Shown piece by piece: positions 37,619-48,647 of a DNA stretch of 64,000 nucleotides. Under the pieces are notes generated by a model. It saw nothing but the letters and a program-made list of their open reading frames with translations, made no database searches and was not told the DNA's origin. The DNA lies in contig NZ_CP098740.1 in NCBI RefSeq assembly GCF_026167665.1, forward strand, positions 558,001 through 622,000, in the 5' to 3' direction. The first letter of the stretch is position 1, and each line of letters begins with the position of its first letter. The position numbers and the translations under genes were made by a program. The stretch is from Streptomyces drozdowiczii (GTDB lineage: Bacteria > Actinomycetota > Actinomycetes > Streptomycetales > Streptomycetaceae).

Positions 37619-38965
37619 TCACCCCGTCCGGGGCCGCTCCCTGCCGCGTACCGCGTCCGCCGGGGTCCGGAGCGCCGCCGGTGAAGTGGGGCCGGGACGG
37701 GTCGCCGGTGCGGGGCGGCTCCCGCCGCGCGCCAGGAAGTCCGCCAGGGGCAGTGTGGCCGCGCCGACCGTGACCGCGTCCGGGCCGAGGCGGCCCATCT
37801 CGATGGTGGTCCGGGCCGCCGCGTGCTTCAGCGCGTACTCCTGGGCGTACCGCCGGATGTCGGGCAGCAGATGCGGGCCGATGAGGAGACCCGCCCAGCC
37901 GCCGAGCAGGATGCGCTCGGGCAGGAAGAGGTTGATCAGGTCGCCCAGCGCGGCGCCCAGGCACTCGGCCGTCTCGTCGAGGAGGGCGACCGCCACCGGG
38001 TCGGGCTCGACCCCGGGGGGCGGGTAGGCGGCGCCGAGGAGCGCGGCTAGCGCGGTCTCGTCGTCGGCGTCGGCGGGCAGCGGGCCGCCCGCCTCGTGCC
38101 AGCGCTCGCGCATCGCCTCGGCGCCCGCGTACGCCTCCAGGCAGCCGATCGAGCCGCAGCGGCACCGCCGGCCGCGCAGCTGCACGGTGCTGTGGCCCCA
38201 CTCCAGGGCCTGGCTGCTGCGGTCCTCGTCCAGCAGGTCGCCGTGGTTCACGCAGGCGCCGACGCCGGAACCGATGAGGGCGATCGCGGAGGCGCCCGCG
38301 CCCCGCCCGCCCCCGAACCACATCTCGGCCTGGCCGAGCGTCTTGGCGCCGTTGTCGATGAAGAACGGGACCTCGGGCGGCACCCGCACGGCGTCCCGGA
38401 GCAGCCGCTCGAAGGGGACGGCACTCCAGTCGATGGTCTGGCCGTGGACGACGGAGCCGACGTCGCCGACGGAACCGTCCGGCGCGTGGCGCTCGATGAT
38501 GCCGGGGACGCCGATCCCTATGCCGAGCAGCCGGTGCGGGTCGGCGCCGGCGTCCCGCAGCACGTCGGCGACGCCGCTGCGGACATGGCCGACGATGCGG
38601 TCCACGTCGTAGCCGTGCTGGGCGAGCAGCCGTTCGGTGCGGGCGAGTTCGGTCAGGGAGAGGTCGAAGAGCTCGACCCTGATCCGGGTCTCACCGATGT
38701 CGATGCCGATGAGGAGTCCGCCGCCGGGGGCGACGCGCAGCAGGGTGCGGGGGCGGCCGCCGTCGGAGTCCACGACTCCGGCCTCCTCCAGGAGGTTCTC
38801 CGCGGCGAGCTCCGCGACGACGTTGCTGATGGAACCCGAACTCAGCCCGGTCGCGGGACCCAGCTCCTGGCGGCTCAGCGGGCCGTCGAAATACAACCGT
38901 TGCAATACCCGCGACCGGTTGCCGCGTCGCAGGTCACGCACGGTCCGTCTGTTGCGCTCAGCCAT
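37619..38965 (-). CDS. ROK-family transcriptional regulator
   Basis: A 448-residue repressor/kinase-fold protein. An N-terminal winged HTH (about 12-75, with LSRQELGPATGLSSGSISNV) is joined to a ROK sugar-binding domain with LIGIDIGETRIRVELFDL and the zinc motif CRCGSIGCLEAY. It is divergent from the sugar ABC operon that begins at 39111 and most probably controls it. The C-terminal 40 residues are a Pro/Arg-rich extension. Confidence 0.92.
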   Translation of the reverse strand: MAERNRRTVRDLRRGNRSRVLQRLYFDGPLSRQELGPATGLSSGSISNVVAELAAENLLEEAGVVDSDGGRPRTLLRVAPGGGLLIGIDIGETRIRVELFDLSLTELARTERLLAQHGYDVDRIVGHVRSGVADVLRDAGADPHRLLGIGIGVPGIIERHAPDGSVGDVGSVVHGQTIDWSAVPFERLLRDAVRVPPEVPFFIDNGAKTLGQAEMWFGGGRGAGASAIALIGSGVGACVNHGDLLDEDRSSQALEWGHSTVQLRGRRCRCGSIGCLEAYAGAEAMRERWHEAGGPLPADADDETALAALLGAAYPPPGVEPDPVAVALLDETAECLGAALGDLINLFLPERILLGGWAGLLIGPHLLPDIRRYAQEYALKHAAARTTIEMGRLGPDAVTVGAATLPLADFLARGGSRPAPATRPGPTSPAALRTPADAVRGRERPRTG

Positions 38966-39110
38966 GTGGCTCCTTCCCTGGCGGAAACATACCGCGACCC
39001 CGGGACTTGACGCGACCTTCTCTCACCTCTTAAATCACGTCATAAATTAAGCCCTGAAGGTGGTTCGGTTCTCGAACACAGCCTTCCTCCCCGGAAAGGG
39101 GCCATCCCGT
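38966..39110. promoter_or_regulatory. ROK/ABC divergent promoter region with AT-rich inverted repeat
   Basis: In this 145-bp region an AT-rich block (39030-39050) reads TTAAATCACGTCATAAATTAA in part, an imperfect inverted repeat and unusually AT-rich for this DNA. It is the most likely ROK binding site and covers the presumed promoters. GGAAAGGGG at 39092 is the RBS of the binding-protein gene. Confidence 0.55.
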
Positions 39111-40424
39111 ATGCGCACCATCAGAGCCGCGGCAGCCGTCACCCTCGCGATCTCCATAGCCGCCGGTGTCACCGGCTGCGGAGGCGGTACGTCCTCGGGC
39201 GGCGGCAGCAACGATGCGCCGAAGACCCTCACGTACTGGGCCTCGAACCAGGGACCCAGCATCGAGGCCGACAAGAAGATCCTGACTCCCGAGCTGAAGA
39301 AGTTCGAGAAGCAGACCGGCATCAAGGTCAAGCTGGAGGTCGTGCCGTGGGCCGACCTGCTCAACCGGATCCTCGCCGCCACCACGTCCGGTCAGGGCCC
39401 GGACGTGCTGAACATCGGCAACACCTGGTCGGCCTCGCTCCAGGCCACCGGCGCGCTGCTCCCCTGGAGCAAGGAGAACTTCGACGCGATCGGCGGCCGT
39501 GACCGGTTCGTCGACTCGGCGGTCGCCTCGGCCGGTGCGGAGGGCCAGGACCCCGCCGCGGTCCCGCTGTACTCACTCGCGTACGCCCTCTACTACAACA
39601 AGAAGAGCTTCGCCGAGGCGGGCATCGAGAAGCCCCCGGCCACCTGGGACGAGCTGGTCGCGGACGGCAAGAAGCTCTCCAAGAACGGCAAGTGGGGGCT
39701 GGGCGCCGAGGGCTCGAACCTCTCCAACAACATCCACCAGACGTTCGTCCTGGGCCAGCAGCACGGCGCCGACTTCTTCGACGCCGACGGCAAGCCGACC
39801 TTCACCTCGGACGGCGCGGTCGCGGCCGTGAAGCAGTACATCGACTTCATGGCCAAGGACAAGATCATCGCCCCGGGCAACGCGGAGTACGCCCAGAACC
39901 AGTCGCTGACGGACTTCGCCAAGGGCAAGACCGCGATGGTGCTGTGGCAGGCCGCCGCCTCCACCTTCGCCTCGCAGGGCATGAAGCCCGAGGACTGGGG
40001 CGCGGCCCCCGTCCCGGTCGCCTCCGGCACTCCCGGCACGGGCAAGAACACGAACTCGATGGTCGCCGGCATCAACATGGCGGTGTTCAAGAACACCAAG
40101 AACCTCGACGGCGCCAAGAAGTTCGTGAAGTTCATGACGAGCGACGACGAGCAGAAGCTGCTCAACAAGACCTACGGGTCGATCCCGCCGGTCAAGACCG
40201 CCCAGGCGGACGAGGCGTTCTCGGCGCCCGACCTCGCGGTCCTGCGCGACACGCTGGCCAAGAGCGCGGCCCCGCTGCCGCAGGTCCCCAACGAGTCGCA
40301 GTTCGAGACCGCCGTCGGCACCGCGGTCAAGGAGCTGTGGGCCGACGCAGCGGCCGGCCGCCCCGTGACCACCGAATCCGTCAAGGCGCGCCTGGAAAAG
40401 GCCCAGCAGACGATGCAGCAGTAA
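39111..40424 (+). CDS. Sugar ABC transporter substrate-binding lipoprotein
   Basis: A 437-residue extracellular solute-binding protein of family 1. The signal peptide ends in a lipobox-like GVTGCGGG, so it is anchored to the membrane by Cys, followed by a Gly/Ser spacer. The mature part shows LTYWASNQGP, FEKQTGIKVKLEVVPW and VPLYSLAYALYYNK. Two permease genes and a GH1 beta-glucosidase follow closely, so the ligand is probably a beta-glucoside or similar oligosaccharide. No ATPase gene is present; in Streptomyces the shared MsiK usually serves such systems. Confidence 0.93.
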   Translation: MRTIRAAAAVTLAISIAAGVTGCGGGTSSGGGSNDAPKTLTYWASNQGPSIEADKKILTPELKKFEKQTGIKVKLEVVPWADLLNRILAATTSGQGPDVLNIGNTWSASLQATGALLPWSKENFDAIGGRDRFVDSAVASAGAEGQDPAAVPLYSLAYALYYNKKSFAEAGIEKPPATWDELVADGKKLSKNGKWGLGAEGSNLSNNIHQTFVLGQQHGADFFDADGKPTFTSDGAVAAVKQYIDFMAKDKIIAPGNAEYAQNQSLTDFAKGKTAMVLWQAAASTFASQGMKPEDWGAAPVPVASGTPGTGKNTNSMVAGINMAVFKNTKNLDGAKKFVKFMTSDDEQKLLNKTYGSIPPVKTAQADEAFSAPDLAVLRDTLAKSAAPLPQVPNESQFETAVGTAVKELWADAAAGRPVTTESVKARLEKAQQTMQQ

Positions 40425-40434
40425 GGCTCCCTTC

Positions 40435-41437
40435 ATGACCGCCACCGTGACCACCGACAGCCTGACGGAAAAGTCGGACAGGGTGACGAGCCGGGGCAGC
40501 GGGGGTGCGCGCGGGAGACTGCCGCGCATCCCCGACCGGATCCGCCAGGGCGGACTGCCCTATCTCCTGCTCCTGCCGGCCGTCCTGCTCGAACTCCTCG
40601 TCCATGTGATTCCGATGATCATCGGAATCGTGATGAGCTTCCGCCAGTTCACGCAGTTCTACATCAACAACTGGGGCGGGGCGCCCTGGAGTGGCTTCGA
40701 CAACTACAAGATCGCCGTCGACGTCAACGCCCCGATCGGCGAGGCACTGCTCCACTCGTTCTTCGTCACCTGCGTCTTCACGTTCTTCGCCGTCGGCCTG
40801 GCGTGGCTGTTCGGGGTCGCGGCGGCGATCATGCTGCAGGAGAACTTCCGCGGCAGGGGCTTCCTGCGGGCGATCTTCCTCGTCCCGTACGCCCTGCCGG
40901 TCTACGCGGCCGTGATCACCTGGGCGTTCATGTTCCAGCGCGACAACGGCCTGGTCAACCATGTGCTCCACGACCAGCTCGGGATCACCGACCAGCCCTC
41001 GTTCTGGCTGATCGGCGACAACAGCATCTACGCGCTGATCATCGTCTCGGTCTGGAAGGGCTGGCCCTTCGCCTTCCTGATCGTGATGGCCGGGCTCCAG
41101 AACATCCCGCGCGAGCTGTACGAGGCCGCCTCGATCGACGGCGCCGGCATCTGGCAGCAGATCCGCAAGATCACGCTGCCCTCGCTGCGCCCGGTCAACC
41201 AGGTCCTGGTGCTCGTCCTGTTCCTGTGGACGTTCAACGACTTCAACACCCCGTACGTGCTGTTCGGGAAGGCCGCCCCGGAGAACGCCGACCTGATCTC
41301 GATCCACATCTACCAGTCCTCGTTCGTCACCTGGAACTTCGGCACCGGCTCCGCGATGTCCGTGCTGCTGCTGCTGTTCCTGCTGGTCGTGACGGCGATC
41401 TACCTGTTCATCACCTCACGCGGAAGGAAGGGTGCCG

Positions 41438-41445
<8 letters not shown>
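40435..41445 (+). CDS. Sugar ABC transporter permease (MalF type)
   Basis: A 336-residue permease with six or seven helices. The EAA loop that contacts the ATPase reads EAASIDGAGIWQQIRKITLP. It starts ten bases after the binding-protein stop and overlaps the second permease gene by eight bases. Length and topology are normal for the first permease of CUT1 sugar transporters. Confidence 0.94.
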
Positions 41446-43723
<2,278 letters not shown>

Positions 43724-43744
43724 CCCGGCCACGCACCCAGGCAG

Positions 43745-43780
43745 CCCCCGGCCGCGACGGACCACCGCCGCCGCCGGGGG
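43745..43780 (+). terminator. Terminator of the sugar ABC-GH1 operon
   Basis: CCCCCGGC (43745-43752) pairs with GCCGGGGG (43773-43780) and is followed by TTT, 22 bases after the GH1 stop. The 20-nt loop could contain extra pairing. Confidence 0.65.
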
Positions 43781-43848
43781 TTTCGGGCTGGGCGAGCCCC
43801 CGGTGACGCGGCCGGAGGGGCCCGCCCGAATCCACGGAGCCTGCGGAC

Positions 43849-43870
43849 TTGAACCTCACGCGGTGTGAGG
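43849..43870 (+). promoter_or_regulatory. TipA-like MerR operator and -35 box
   Basis: TTGAAC (43849-43854) runs into the inverted repeat CCTCAC-N5-GTGAGG (43854-43870), 15 bp before the MerR start. The pattern closely resembles the tipA promoter, in which the MerR protein binds between widely spaced -35 and -10 boxes. Autoregulation is likely. Confidence 0.7.
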
Positions 43871-43885
43871 ATGCATCGTGGAACC

Positions 43886-44662
43886 ATGACGAGCGAATCG
43901 ACGAGCGAATCCTGGCGGGTGGGCCGCCTCGCGGAGGCCAGCGGGCTGACCGTGCGCACGCTGCACCACTGGGACACCATCGGCCTGCTCAGCCCCTCGC
44001 GACGCACCGCCGGGGGTCACAGGGAGTACACCGAGGCCGACCTCGCGCGTCTGTATCAGGTGCTGGCGCTCCGCAGTCTGGGGCTGGCGCTGGACACCAT
44101 CGCCGTCTGCCTCGACGCGGGCGTCGACCCGACGCGGCTGGTCCGCGATCACCTGGCCGGTGTCGAGACGTCCATCGAGGCGCTCGGCGTCCTGCGCGAC
44201 CGGCTCGTACGCCTGGACGAGGAGCTGTCGGCGGGGCACGATCCGTCGGCCACGGCCCTGGTCGACGCGGTGCGGGCGGTCGGCCGCACCGGTCCGGAGG
44301 GCGGGCACGCCCTCGACCGCCACCTGGACGCCGAGCAGATGCGGGTGCTGCGGACCCGTGCCGCGGCCCTGGGGCCGGCGCGCCACTACCTGCTCGAAGT
44401 CGAGTGGCCCGAGCTGTACCGCAGGGCGGACCGGCTCCGTACCGCCGGAACTCCCGCCACCGACCGACAGGTCCGCCGGATCGTGGCTCGGATGGACGAG
44501 CTGAGCGCGTTGTTCACCGGCGGCGACGCCGGCATCTCCGCCGGTGTGAAGGCCGCCTGGCACGACGACCCGGCCGCCATGTCGGGGGAACCCGAAGCTC
44601 CCGCCGAGGACTGGCGGGAGCTGGCCGCGTACCTGGACCGCGCGCGCGGGATCTCCGACTGA
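43886..44662 (+). CDS. MerR-family regulator with TipAS-like C-terminal part
   Basis: A 258-residue activator. The N-terminal MerR HTH (about 10-78) has VGRLAEASGLTVRTLHHWDTIGLL, broken by conservative changes. The C-terminal half is helical and resembles the drug-binding TipAS fold, with no cysteines to bind metal. TipA-type proteins respond to thiopeptide or other drugs; here the ligand is unknown. The short membrane protein gene that follows could be a target. Confidence 0.85.
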   Translation: MTSESTSESWRVGRLAEASGLTVRTLHHWDTIGLLSPSRRTAGGHREYTEADLARLYQVLALRSLGLALDTIAVCLDAGVDPTRLVRDHLAGVETSIEALGVLRDRLVRLDEELSAGHDPSATALVDAVRAVGRTGPEGGHALDRHLDAEQMRVLRTRAAALGPARHYLLEVEWPELYRRADRLRTAGTPATDRQVRRIVARMDELSALFTGGDAGISAGVKAAWHDDPAAMSGEPEAPAEDWRELAAYLDRARGISD

Positions 44663-44709
44663 CGCATGCCCGCCGTGGTCGACCCGCATCTGTTTCAAGG
44701 AGTTCGGTG

Positions 44710-44892
44710 ATGAACCTGCGACCCCGTGTCCGTATCGCTCTGGCCTCGACCGTCCCCACCCTCCTCGCCCTCCCCGTCCTCTGCGTCCTGGCCGCCGTCG
44801 GTGCGATGCCATGGGCCGTTCTCCTGGCCCTGCCCGTGGTGCTGGTGGTCCAGGCCGCCGCCACCTTCGCCCGCCTGAACCAGGTGCCTTGA
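44710..44892 (+). CDS. 60-residue membrane protein
   Basis: A small gene with AAGGAG seven bases before ATG 44710, 47 bp after the MerR stop. The product has a short basic N-terminus and two hydrophobic segments (about 8-30 and 33-52) separated by Pro-Trp, so it is probably a hairpin in the membrane. I recognise no family. It may share the MerR transcript. Confidence 0.65.
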   Translation: MNLRPRVRIALASTVPTLLALPVLCVLAAVGAMPWAVLLALPVVLVVQAAATFARLNQVP

Positions 44893-44935
44893 GAGAGCGT
44901 CCCGGCCGGCGGGTCGCGGACTCGTCAGCCGCGGG

Positions 44936-45520
44936 TCACGCCTTCGCGCCGGTCGCCGACGCCCAGTTCGACAGCAGGAAGTGCAGCCCCTCCACCGCCC
45001 GTTCCCACGACGTCTGTACGGGGCGCGCCGCCTCGAAGCCGCCCTCCGCCTCCAGGTCCGTGAAGCCGTGGAAGGTGCTGCGCAGCAGGCGTACCGCGTC
45101 CGTGAGGTCCGGGTCGGTCAGGCCGTACGCGCGGAGCATCGCGGAGGTGGTGCGGAGGGTGCGGTGGTACGCGGGGGCCTCGGCGACGATCGCCGGGTCG
45201 ACGTGGTAGCGGGTGGCGGCGTAGCGGCCGGGGTGCTCCAGCGCGAAGGTGCGGTACGCGTCGGCGAACGCGATCAGCGCGTCCTTTCCGGCCCGGCCGG
45301 CCACCGCCGCCTCGATGCGGTCGATGAACTCCTCGGCGGCCAGGAGGGCGACGCGGGTCCGCAGGTCGCCCAGGTTCTTGACGTGGGAGTAGAGGCTCGC
45401 GTCCTTGACGCCGAAGCCCCGGGCCAGCGCGGAGATGGTGACCTTGTCGAAGCCGGCCGAGTCCGCCAGATCGGCCGCAGCCGCCACGACCCGTTCGGTC
45501 GTGAGCCCCGCGCGAACCAT
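44936..45520 (-). CDS. TetR-family regulator with WHG-type C-terminal domain
   Basis: A 194-residue repressor. The HTH (about 10-55) includes ISALARGFGVKDASLYSHVKN. The C-terminal ligand domain shows the pattern HPGRYAATRYH and LLRSTFHGFTDLEAEGGF, typical of the WHG (TetR_C_33) group. ATG 45520 is chosen; the frame is open far upstream without coding character. A minus-strand TATATT (45571-45566) could be its -10 box. The target is unknown. Confidence 0.88.
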   Translation of the reverse strand: MVRAGLTTERVVAAAADLADSAGFDKVTISALARGFGVKDASLYSHVKNLGDLRTRVALLAAEEFIDRIEAAVAGRAGKDALIAFADAYRTFALEHPGRYAATRYHVDPAIVAEAPAYHRTLRTTSAMLRAYGLTDPDLTDAVRLLRSTFHGFTDLEAEGGFEAARPVQTSWERAVEGLHFLLSNWASATGAKA

Positions 45521-45574
45521 TCCCACCCCCGCCTGTGCGTTTCCTAGGACCCTTAGCTTTGCCGAAATATACAC

Positions 45575-45620
45575 AGAAGCCCGCGGTGGCCACGGAGAGC
45601 CGTGGCCACCGCGGGCTTCT
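45575..45620. terminator. Perfect 20-bp hairpin with no adjacent 3' gene end
   Basis: A perfect 20-bp stem (45575-45594 with 45601-45620) around a 6-nt loop. It looks like a strong terminator, but the GH5 gene already has its own at 45750-45783 and no other gene ends here. It lies just upstream of the TetR promoter. Confidence 0.7.
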
Positions 45621-45749
45621 GGACCGCGCCGACAGCGGGGAGTGGGTCGACACGGAGGTCGAGATCGCTCGGGAGAGCGCTCTCCCATAACGGTCCCAGT
45701 GTCTCGCCGCTGTCGACAAGGTGTCAAGGTTCAGCTGTTGGACACATGG
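45621..45749. promoter_or_regulatory. Orphan operator GGGAGAGCGCTCTCCC without a gene
   Basis: This 129-bp piece has no credible gene. It contains a 16-bp perfect palindrome (45671-45686) whose inner 14 bp equal the GH3/LacI operators. On the minus strand a perfect TTGACA (about 45723-45728) lies upstream of it. A promoter plus operator thus points at a hairpin with nothing in between, as if a controlled gene had been lost. Confidence 0.6.
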
Positions 45750-45783
45750 GTGCGGGGCCCCGGCCGCCGCCGGGGCCCCGCAC
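45750..45783 (-). terminator. Terminator of the GH5 gene
   Basis: A perfect 15-bp GC-rich stem (45750-45764 with 45769-45783) and 4-nt loop, ten bases beyond the GH5 stop on the minus strand. Confidence 0.85.
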
Positions 45784-45792
45784 GCTCACGGA

Positions 45793-47181
45793 TCAGCTGG
45801 TGGGGAAGTTGTCCGGGGTGCTGATCCGGGACTTGAGCAGCGCGCCCGACTCGGTGAGCACACCGCTGCTGCTGTAGTCGCCGCCGTCGCAGGTGCCGGG
45901 CTTGAAGGCGGCACTGCTCTCATTGGCGTCCGAGTAGGTCCAGTTCGCGTAGCTGATCTTCAGCTGGTCGAGCAGGTCCAGCCAGGCGGTGGTGCTCGCC
46001 CGGTCCAGCGCGCCGCCGCCGGTGGCGCTCACCGTGCCGAACTCCGTGACGAAGAGCGGGAGTTTCGAGGCGGCCCGGCTCACCGTCGCGCGGTAGTTGT
46101 CCTTGTGGCTGGCGGCGTAGAAGTGGAACGCGTACATGATGTTGGTGGCGTTGACGGGGCTGTTGACGACCTCGCTCTCGTTGGAGCCGTCCGAGACACC
46201 GAGGGACGACCAGCCGCGCGTACCGACGATGACGACCGCGTCCGGGTCGGCGGCCCGGATGACCGGGATGACCTGCTCGGCGTAGTTCTTGATGCCGGCC
46301 CAGCTCACACCGTTGGGCTCGTTGGCGATCTCGTAGATGACGTTCTTCTTCGAGGCGTTACGGGCGGCGACGGACGCGAAGAAGGTCTTGGCGCGCTCCA
46401 GGTTGTAGTTCGGGTCGCCCGGCGTGAGGGTGTGGAAGTCGATCAGGGCGTACATGCCACGGGCCTCGGCCATGTCGACCAGGCTGTTGACCTTGCTGGT
46501 GAAGCCCGCCGGGTCGGTCTCGTAACCGTCCTCCTGCACATACATCGCGGTGCGCAGCAGGTCCGCCTTCCAGTCGTTCGCCAGCGCGTCCAGCGACGCG
46601 TTGTTGTAGCACTTGCTGAACCACTGGAGACCGTGCGTGCTCATGCCGCGCAGCTGGATCGGGCGGTTGTACTGGTTGCACAGGTTCGTGCCGCACACAT
46701 GGAGCTGGCCGTTGGTCTCCACCGGCGTGCCGCCACCCGTGGCCGGCGGCGGATCGTCGTCGTCGCCCCCGCCGCCGACGGTCCCCGTACAGGCGACGCC
46801 GTTGAGCGTGAAGCCCGTGGGTGCCGGGTTGGCGCCCGAGAAGGAGCCGACGAAGCCCACGTCCGCCGTGCCGCCGGTGGCCAGGTTCTTGTTCCAGTCG
46901 ATGCCGGCCGCGGTGACCGTGGAGCCGGACTGCGACCAGGTCGCGTTCCAGCCCTGGACCACCTTCTGACCCGAGCCCGGCAGGGTGAACTTGAGCTGCC
47001 ATCCGCTGACGGCGTCACCGAGGTTGGTGACCTTCACCCCGCCCTGGAAGCCGCCCTGCCACTGGCTGGTGACCGTGTACTCCACCTTGCATCCGGTGGC
47101 GGCCGCCGCCGGTGGGCTGGCCAGGACCGTCAGGCCCATGACCGTGGCGCCGGACGCCAGCAGAGCCAAGAAGCGTTTCAC
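45793..47181 (-). CDS. Secreted CBM2-GH5 endoglucanase
   Basis: A 462-residue exported cellulase. A signal peptide (about 1-28) is followed by a family 2 cellulose-binding module (about 30-130; VTSQWQGGFQGGVKVTNLG and two Cys), a short Gly/Asp/Pro linker, and a GH5 catalytic domain, probably subfamily 2. The acid/base Glu is in YEIANEPNG and the nucleophile Glu in LFVTEFGTV. GTG 47181 has GAGGAG seven bases upstream. A CebR box lies 46 bp upstream, which predicts induction by cellobiose. It should make internal cuts in cellulose. Confidence 0.95.
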   Translation of the reverse strand: MKRFLALLASGATVMGLTVLASPPAAAATGCKVEYTVTSQWQGGFQGGVKVTNLGDAVSGWQLKFTLPGSGQKVVQGWNATWSQSGSTVTAAGIDWNKNLATGGTADVGFVGSFSGANPAPTGFTLNGVACTGTVGGGGDDDDPPPATGGGTPVETNGQLHVCGTNLCNQYNRPIQLRGMSTHGLQWFSKCYNNASLDALANDWKADLLRTAMYVQEDGYETDPAGFTSKVNSLVDMAEARGMYALIDFHTLTPGDPNYNLERAKTFFASVAARNASKKNVIYEIANEPNGVSWAGIKNYAEQVIPVIRAADPDAVVIVGTRGWSSLGVSDGSNESEVVNSPVNATNIMYAFHFYAASHKDNYRATVSRAASKLPLFVTEFGTVSATGGGALDRASTTAWLDLLDQLKISYANWTYSDANESSAAFKPGTCDGGDYSSSGVLTESGALLKSRISTPDNFPTS

Positions 47182-47226
47182 AGCATTTCTCCTCGTTCGA
47201 AGGGGAACAACTGAGGAACAACTGGA

Positions 47227-47240
47227 TGGGAGCGCTCCCA
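47227..47240. promoter_or_regulatory. CebR box upstream of the GH5 gene
   Basis: TGGGAGCGCTCCCA is a perfect 14-bp palindrome and exact match to the CebR operator. It lies in the leader or promoter of the GH5 gene, 46 bp before its start. Confidence 0.88.
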
Positions 47241-47318
47241 GAACCCATCGGCCCGAGACCGTACACGGCGCGGAGGCCCACGCATAGCCTTCCGACGCTG
47301 TCATGCACAAATAAACTT

Positions 47319-47332
47319 TGGGAGCGCTCCCA
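47319..47332. promoter_or_regulatory. CebR box upstream of cebR
   Basis: A second exact TGGGAGCGCTCCCA, 90 bp ahead of the cebR start and just after a possible -10 box TAAACT (47312-47317). It predicts autoregulation. The two boxes in this divergent region are 92 bp apart. Confidence 0.88.
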
Positions 47333-47422
47333 GAGGAGTGGCGGGATCAGGCGCCAATTGATCCGACTCCTTCGGCCGCCCACCCTCCGGGCCGTAGGAT
47401 CGGTGGCTCTTGGGGGTGGTCC

Positions 47423-48445
47423 ATGCTGAACAGGGGTTCCGGCACGCCGACGCTGGAAGAGGTGGCGGCGCTCGCCGGGGTGGGCCGGGGCACGGTCTCC
47501 CGAGTGATCAACAACGCCGCGGGCGTCCGGGACTCCACCCGTCGCGCCGTGCAGCGCGCCATCGACGAGCTGGGTTACGTGCCCAATCTGGCCGCCCGCT
47601 CCCTGGCCGGACAGCGCGCGGGCGCCGTCGCCCTGGTGATGACGAAGACGGACTGGCGGCTGTTCGGGGAGCCGTTCTTCTCGGAGATCGTGCGCGCGGT
47701 CGGCGACGCCCTGGACGAGCGCGGCGTGCAGCTGCTGCTCACCCTCGTCCGCACGGACACCGAACGGCAGCGGCTCCTGGAGTACGTGCGCGGCGGCCGG
47801 GTCGACGGGGTGCTGCTGATGTCGGTGAGCGCCGAGGACCGGCTGCCGGACATGCTCGCGGACGCCGGGGTGCCCACCGTGCTGCTCGGCCGGCGCTCGG
47901 GCGACGAGCGGGTCACCTATGTGGACGCCGACAACGTCGGCGGCGCGCGGGACGCGGTGGGCCACCTGGTGCGCGGCGGGCGCCGGACCATCGCCGCGAT
48001 CGCCGGCCCACCCGAGATGTACGTCGCCCAGTGCCGGCTGCGCGGCTATCGGGAGGCCCTGCGCGAGGCGGGCTGCGCCGAGCCGCCGTCCCTGGTGGCC
48101 CAGGGCGACTTCACCGAGGCCAGCGGGCGGCGCGCGATGGCCCGGCTGATCGAGCGGCACCCGGAGGTGGACGCGGTGTTCGCCGCGTCGGACAGCATGG
48201 CGGCCGGGGCGCTGGCCGCGCTGCACGCGGCGGGGCGGCGGGTGCCCGAGGACGTGGCGGTGGTCGGCTTCGACGACTTCGAGCTGGCCGAGCAGACCGA
48301 CCCGCCGCTGACCACGGTCCGGCAGCCGATGGAGGAGATCGGCCGGGCGATGGTGCGGCTGCTTCTCGAGGAGATGAGCCGGCCGAAGGTCGCCTGGCAC
48401 CACGTCATCCTGCGCACGCGGCTGATGGTGCGTCAATCGGGCTGA
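47423..48445 (+). CDS. cebR: CebR-like LacI-family cellulose utilisation repressor
   Basis: A 340-residue LacI protein. The HTH reads TLEEVAALAGVGRGTVSRVIN and the hinge GYVPNLAARSLAGQ; the core ends with VVGFDDFELAEQTDPPLTTV. Its position between two genes with CebR boxes, and a CebR box before itself, identify it as CebR or a close paralogue, which releases DNA on binding cello-oligosaccharides. The cebEFG transporter genes are not in the window. ATG 47423 is chosen; an upstream open stretch lacks coding character. Confidence 0.88.
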   Translation: MLNRGSGTPTLEEVAALAGVGRGTVSRVINNAAGVRDSTRRAVQRAIDELGYVPNLAARSLAGQRAGAVALVMTKTDWRLFGEPFFSEIVRAVGDALDERGVQLLLTLVRTDTERQRLLEYVRGGRVDGVLLMSVSAEDRLPDMLADAGVPTVLLGRRSGDERVTYVDADNVGGARDAVGHLVRGGRRTIAAIAGPPEMYVAQCRLRGYREALREAGCAEPPSLVAQGDFTEASGRRAMARLIERHPEVDAVFAASDSMAAGALAALHAAGRRVPEDVAVVGFDDFELAEQTDPPLTTVRQPMEEIGRAMVRLLLEEMSRPKVAWHHVILRTRLMVRQSG

Positions 48446-48522
48446 TCTTCCCCGTAGTTGAGGGTCACTGTCGGGCCGATGCACCTCACCGCGCCCCGTT
48501 TCGGCCGATGCCGTCCGCAGGG

Positions 48523-48584
48523 TTGTCAGGGACACGACGGCTGCCCTACAGTCCCCTACCAACGAATGCATGGGAGCGCTCCCA
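48523..48584 (+). promoter_or_regulatory. Promoter and CebR box of the AA10 gene
   Basis: A -35 box TTGTCA (48523-48528) and a -10 box TACAGT (48547-48552) are 18 bp apart. An exact CebR box TGGGAGCGCTCCCA follows at 48571-48584, near +12, where bound CebR would block transcription. Confidence 0.82.
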
Positions 48585-48647
48585 CCTGTACGCGTCCCCG
48601 CACCCCCTCCGCGGCCTGCCCCCGCATCCCCCGCATCCCCCACAACC

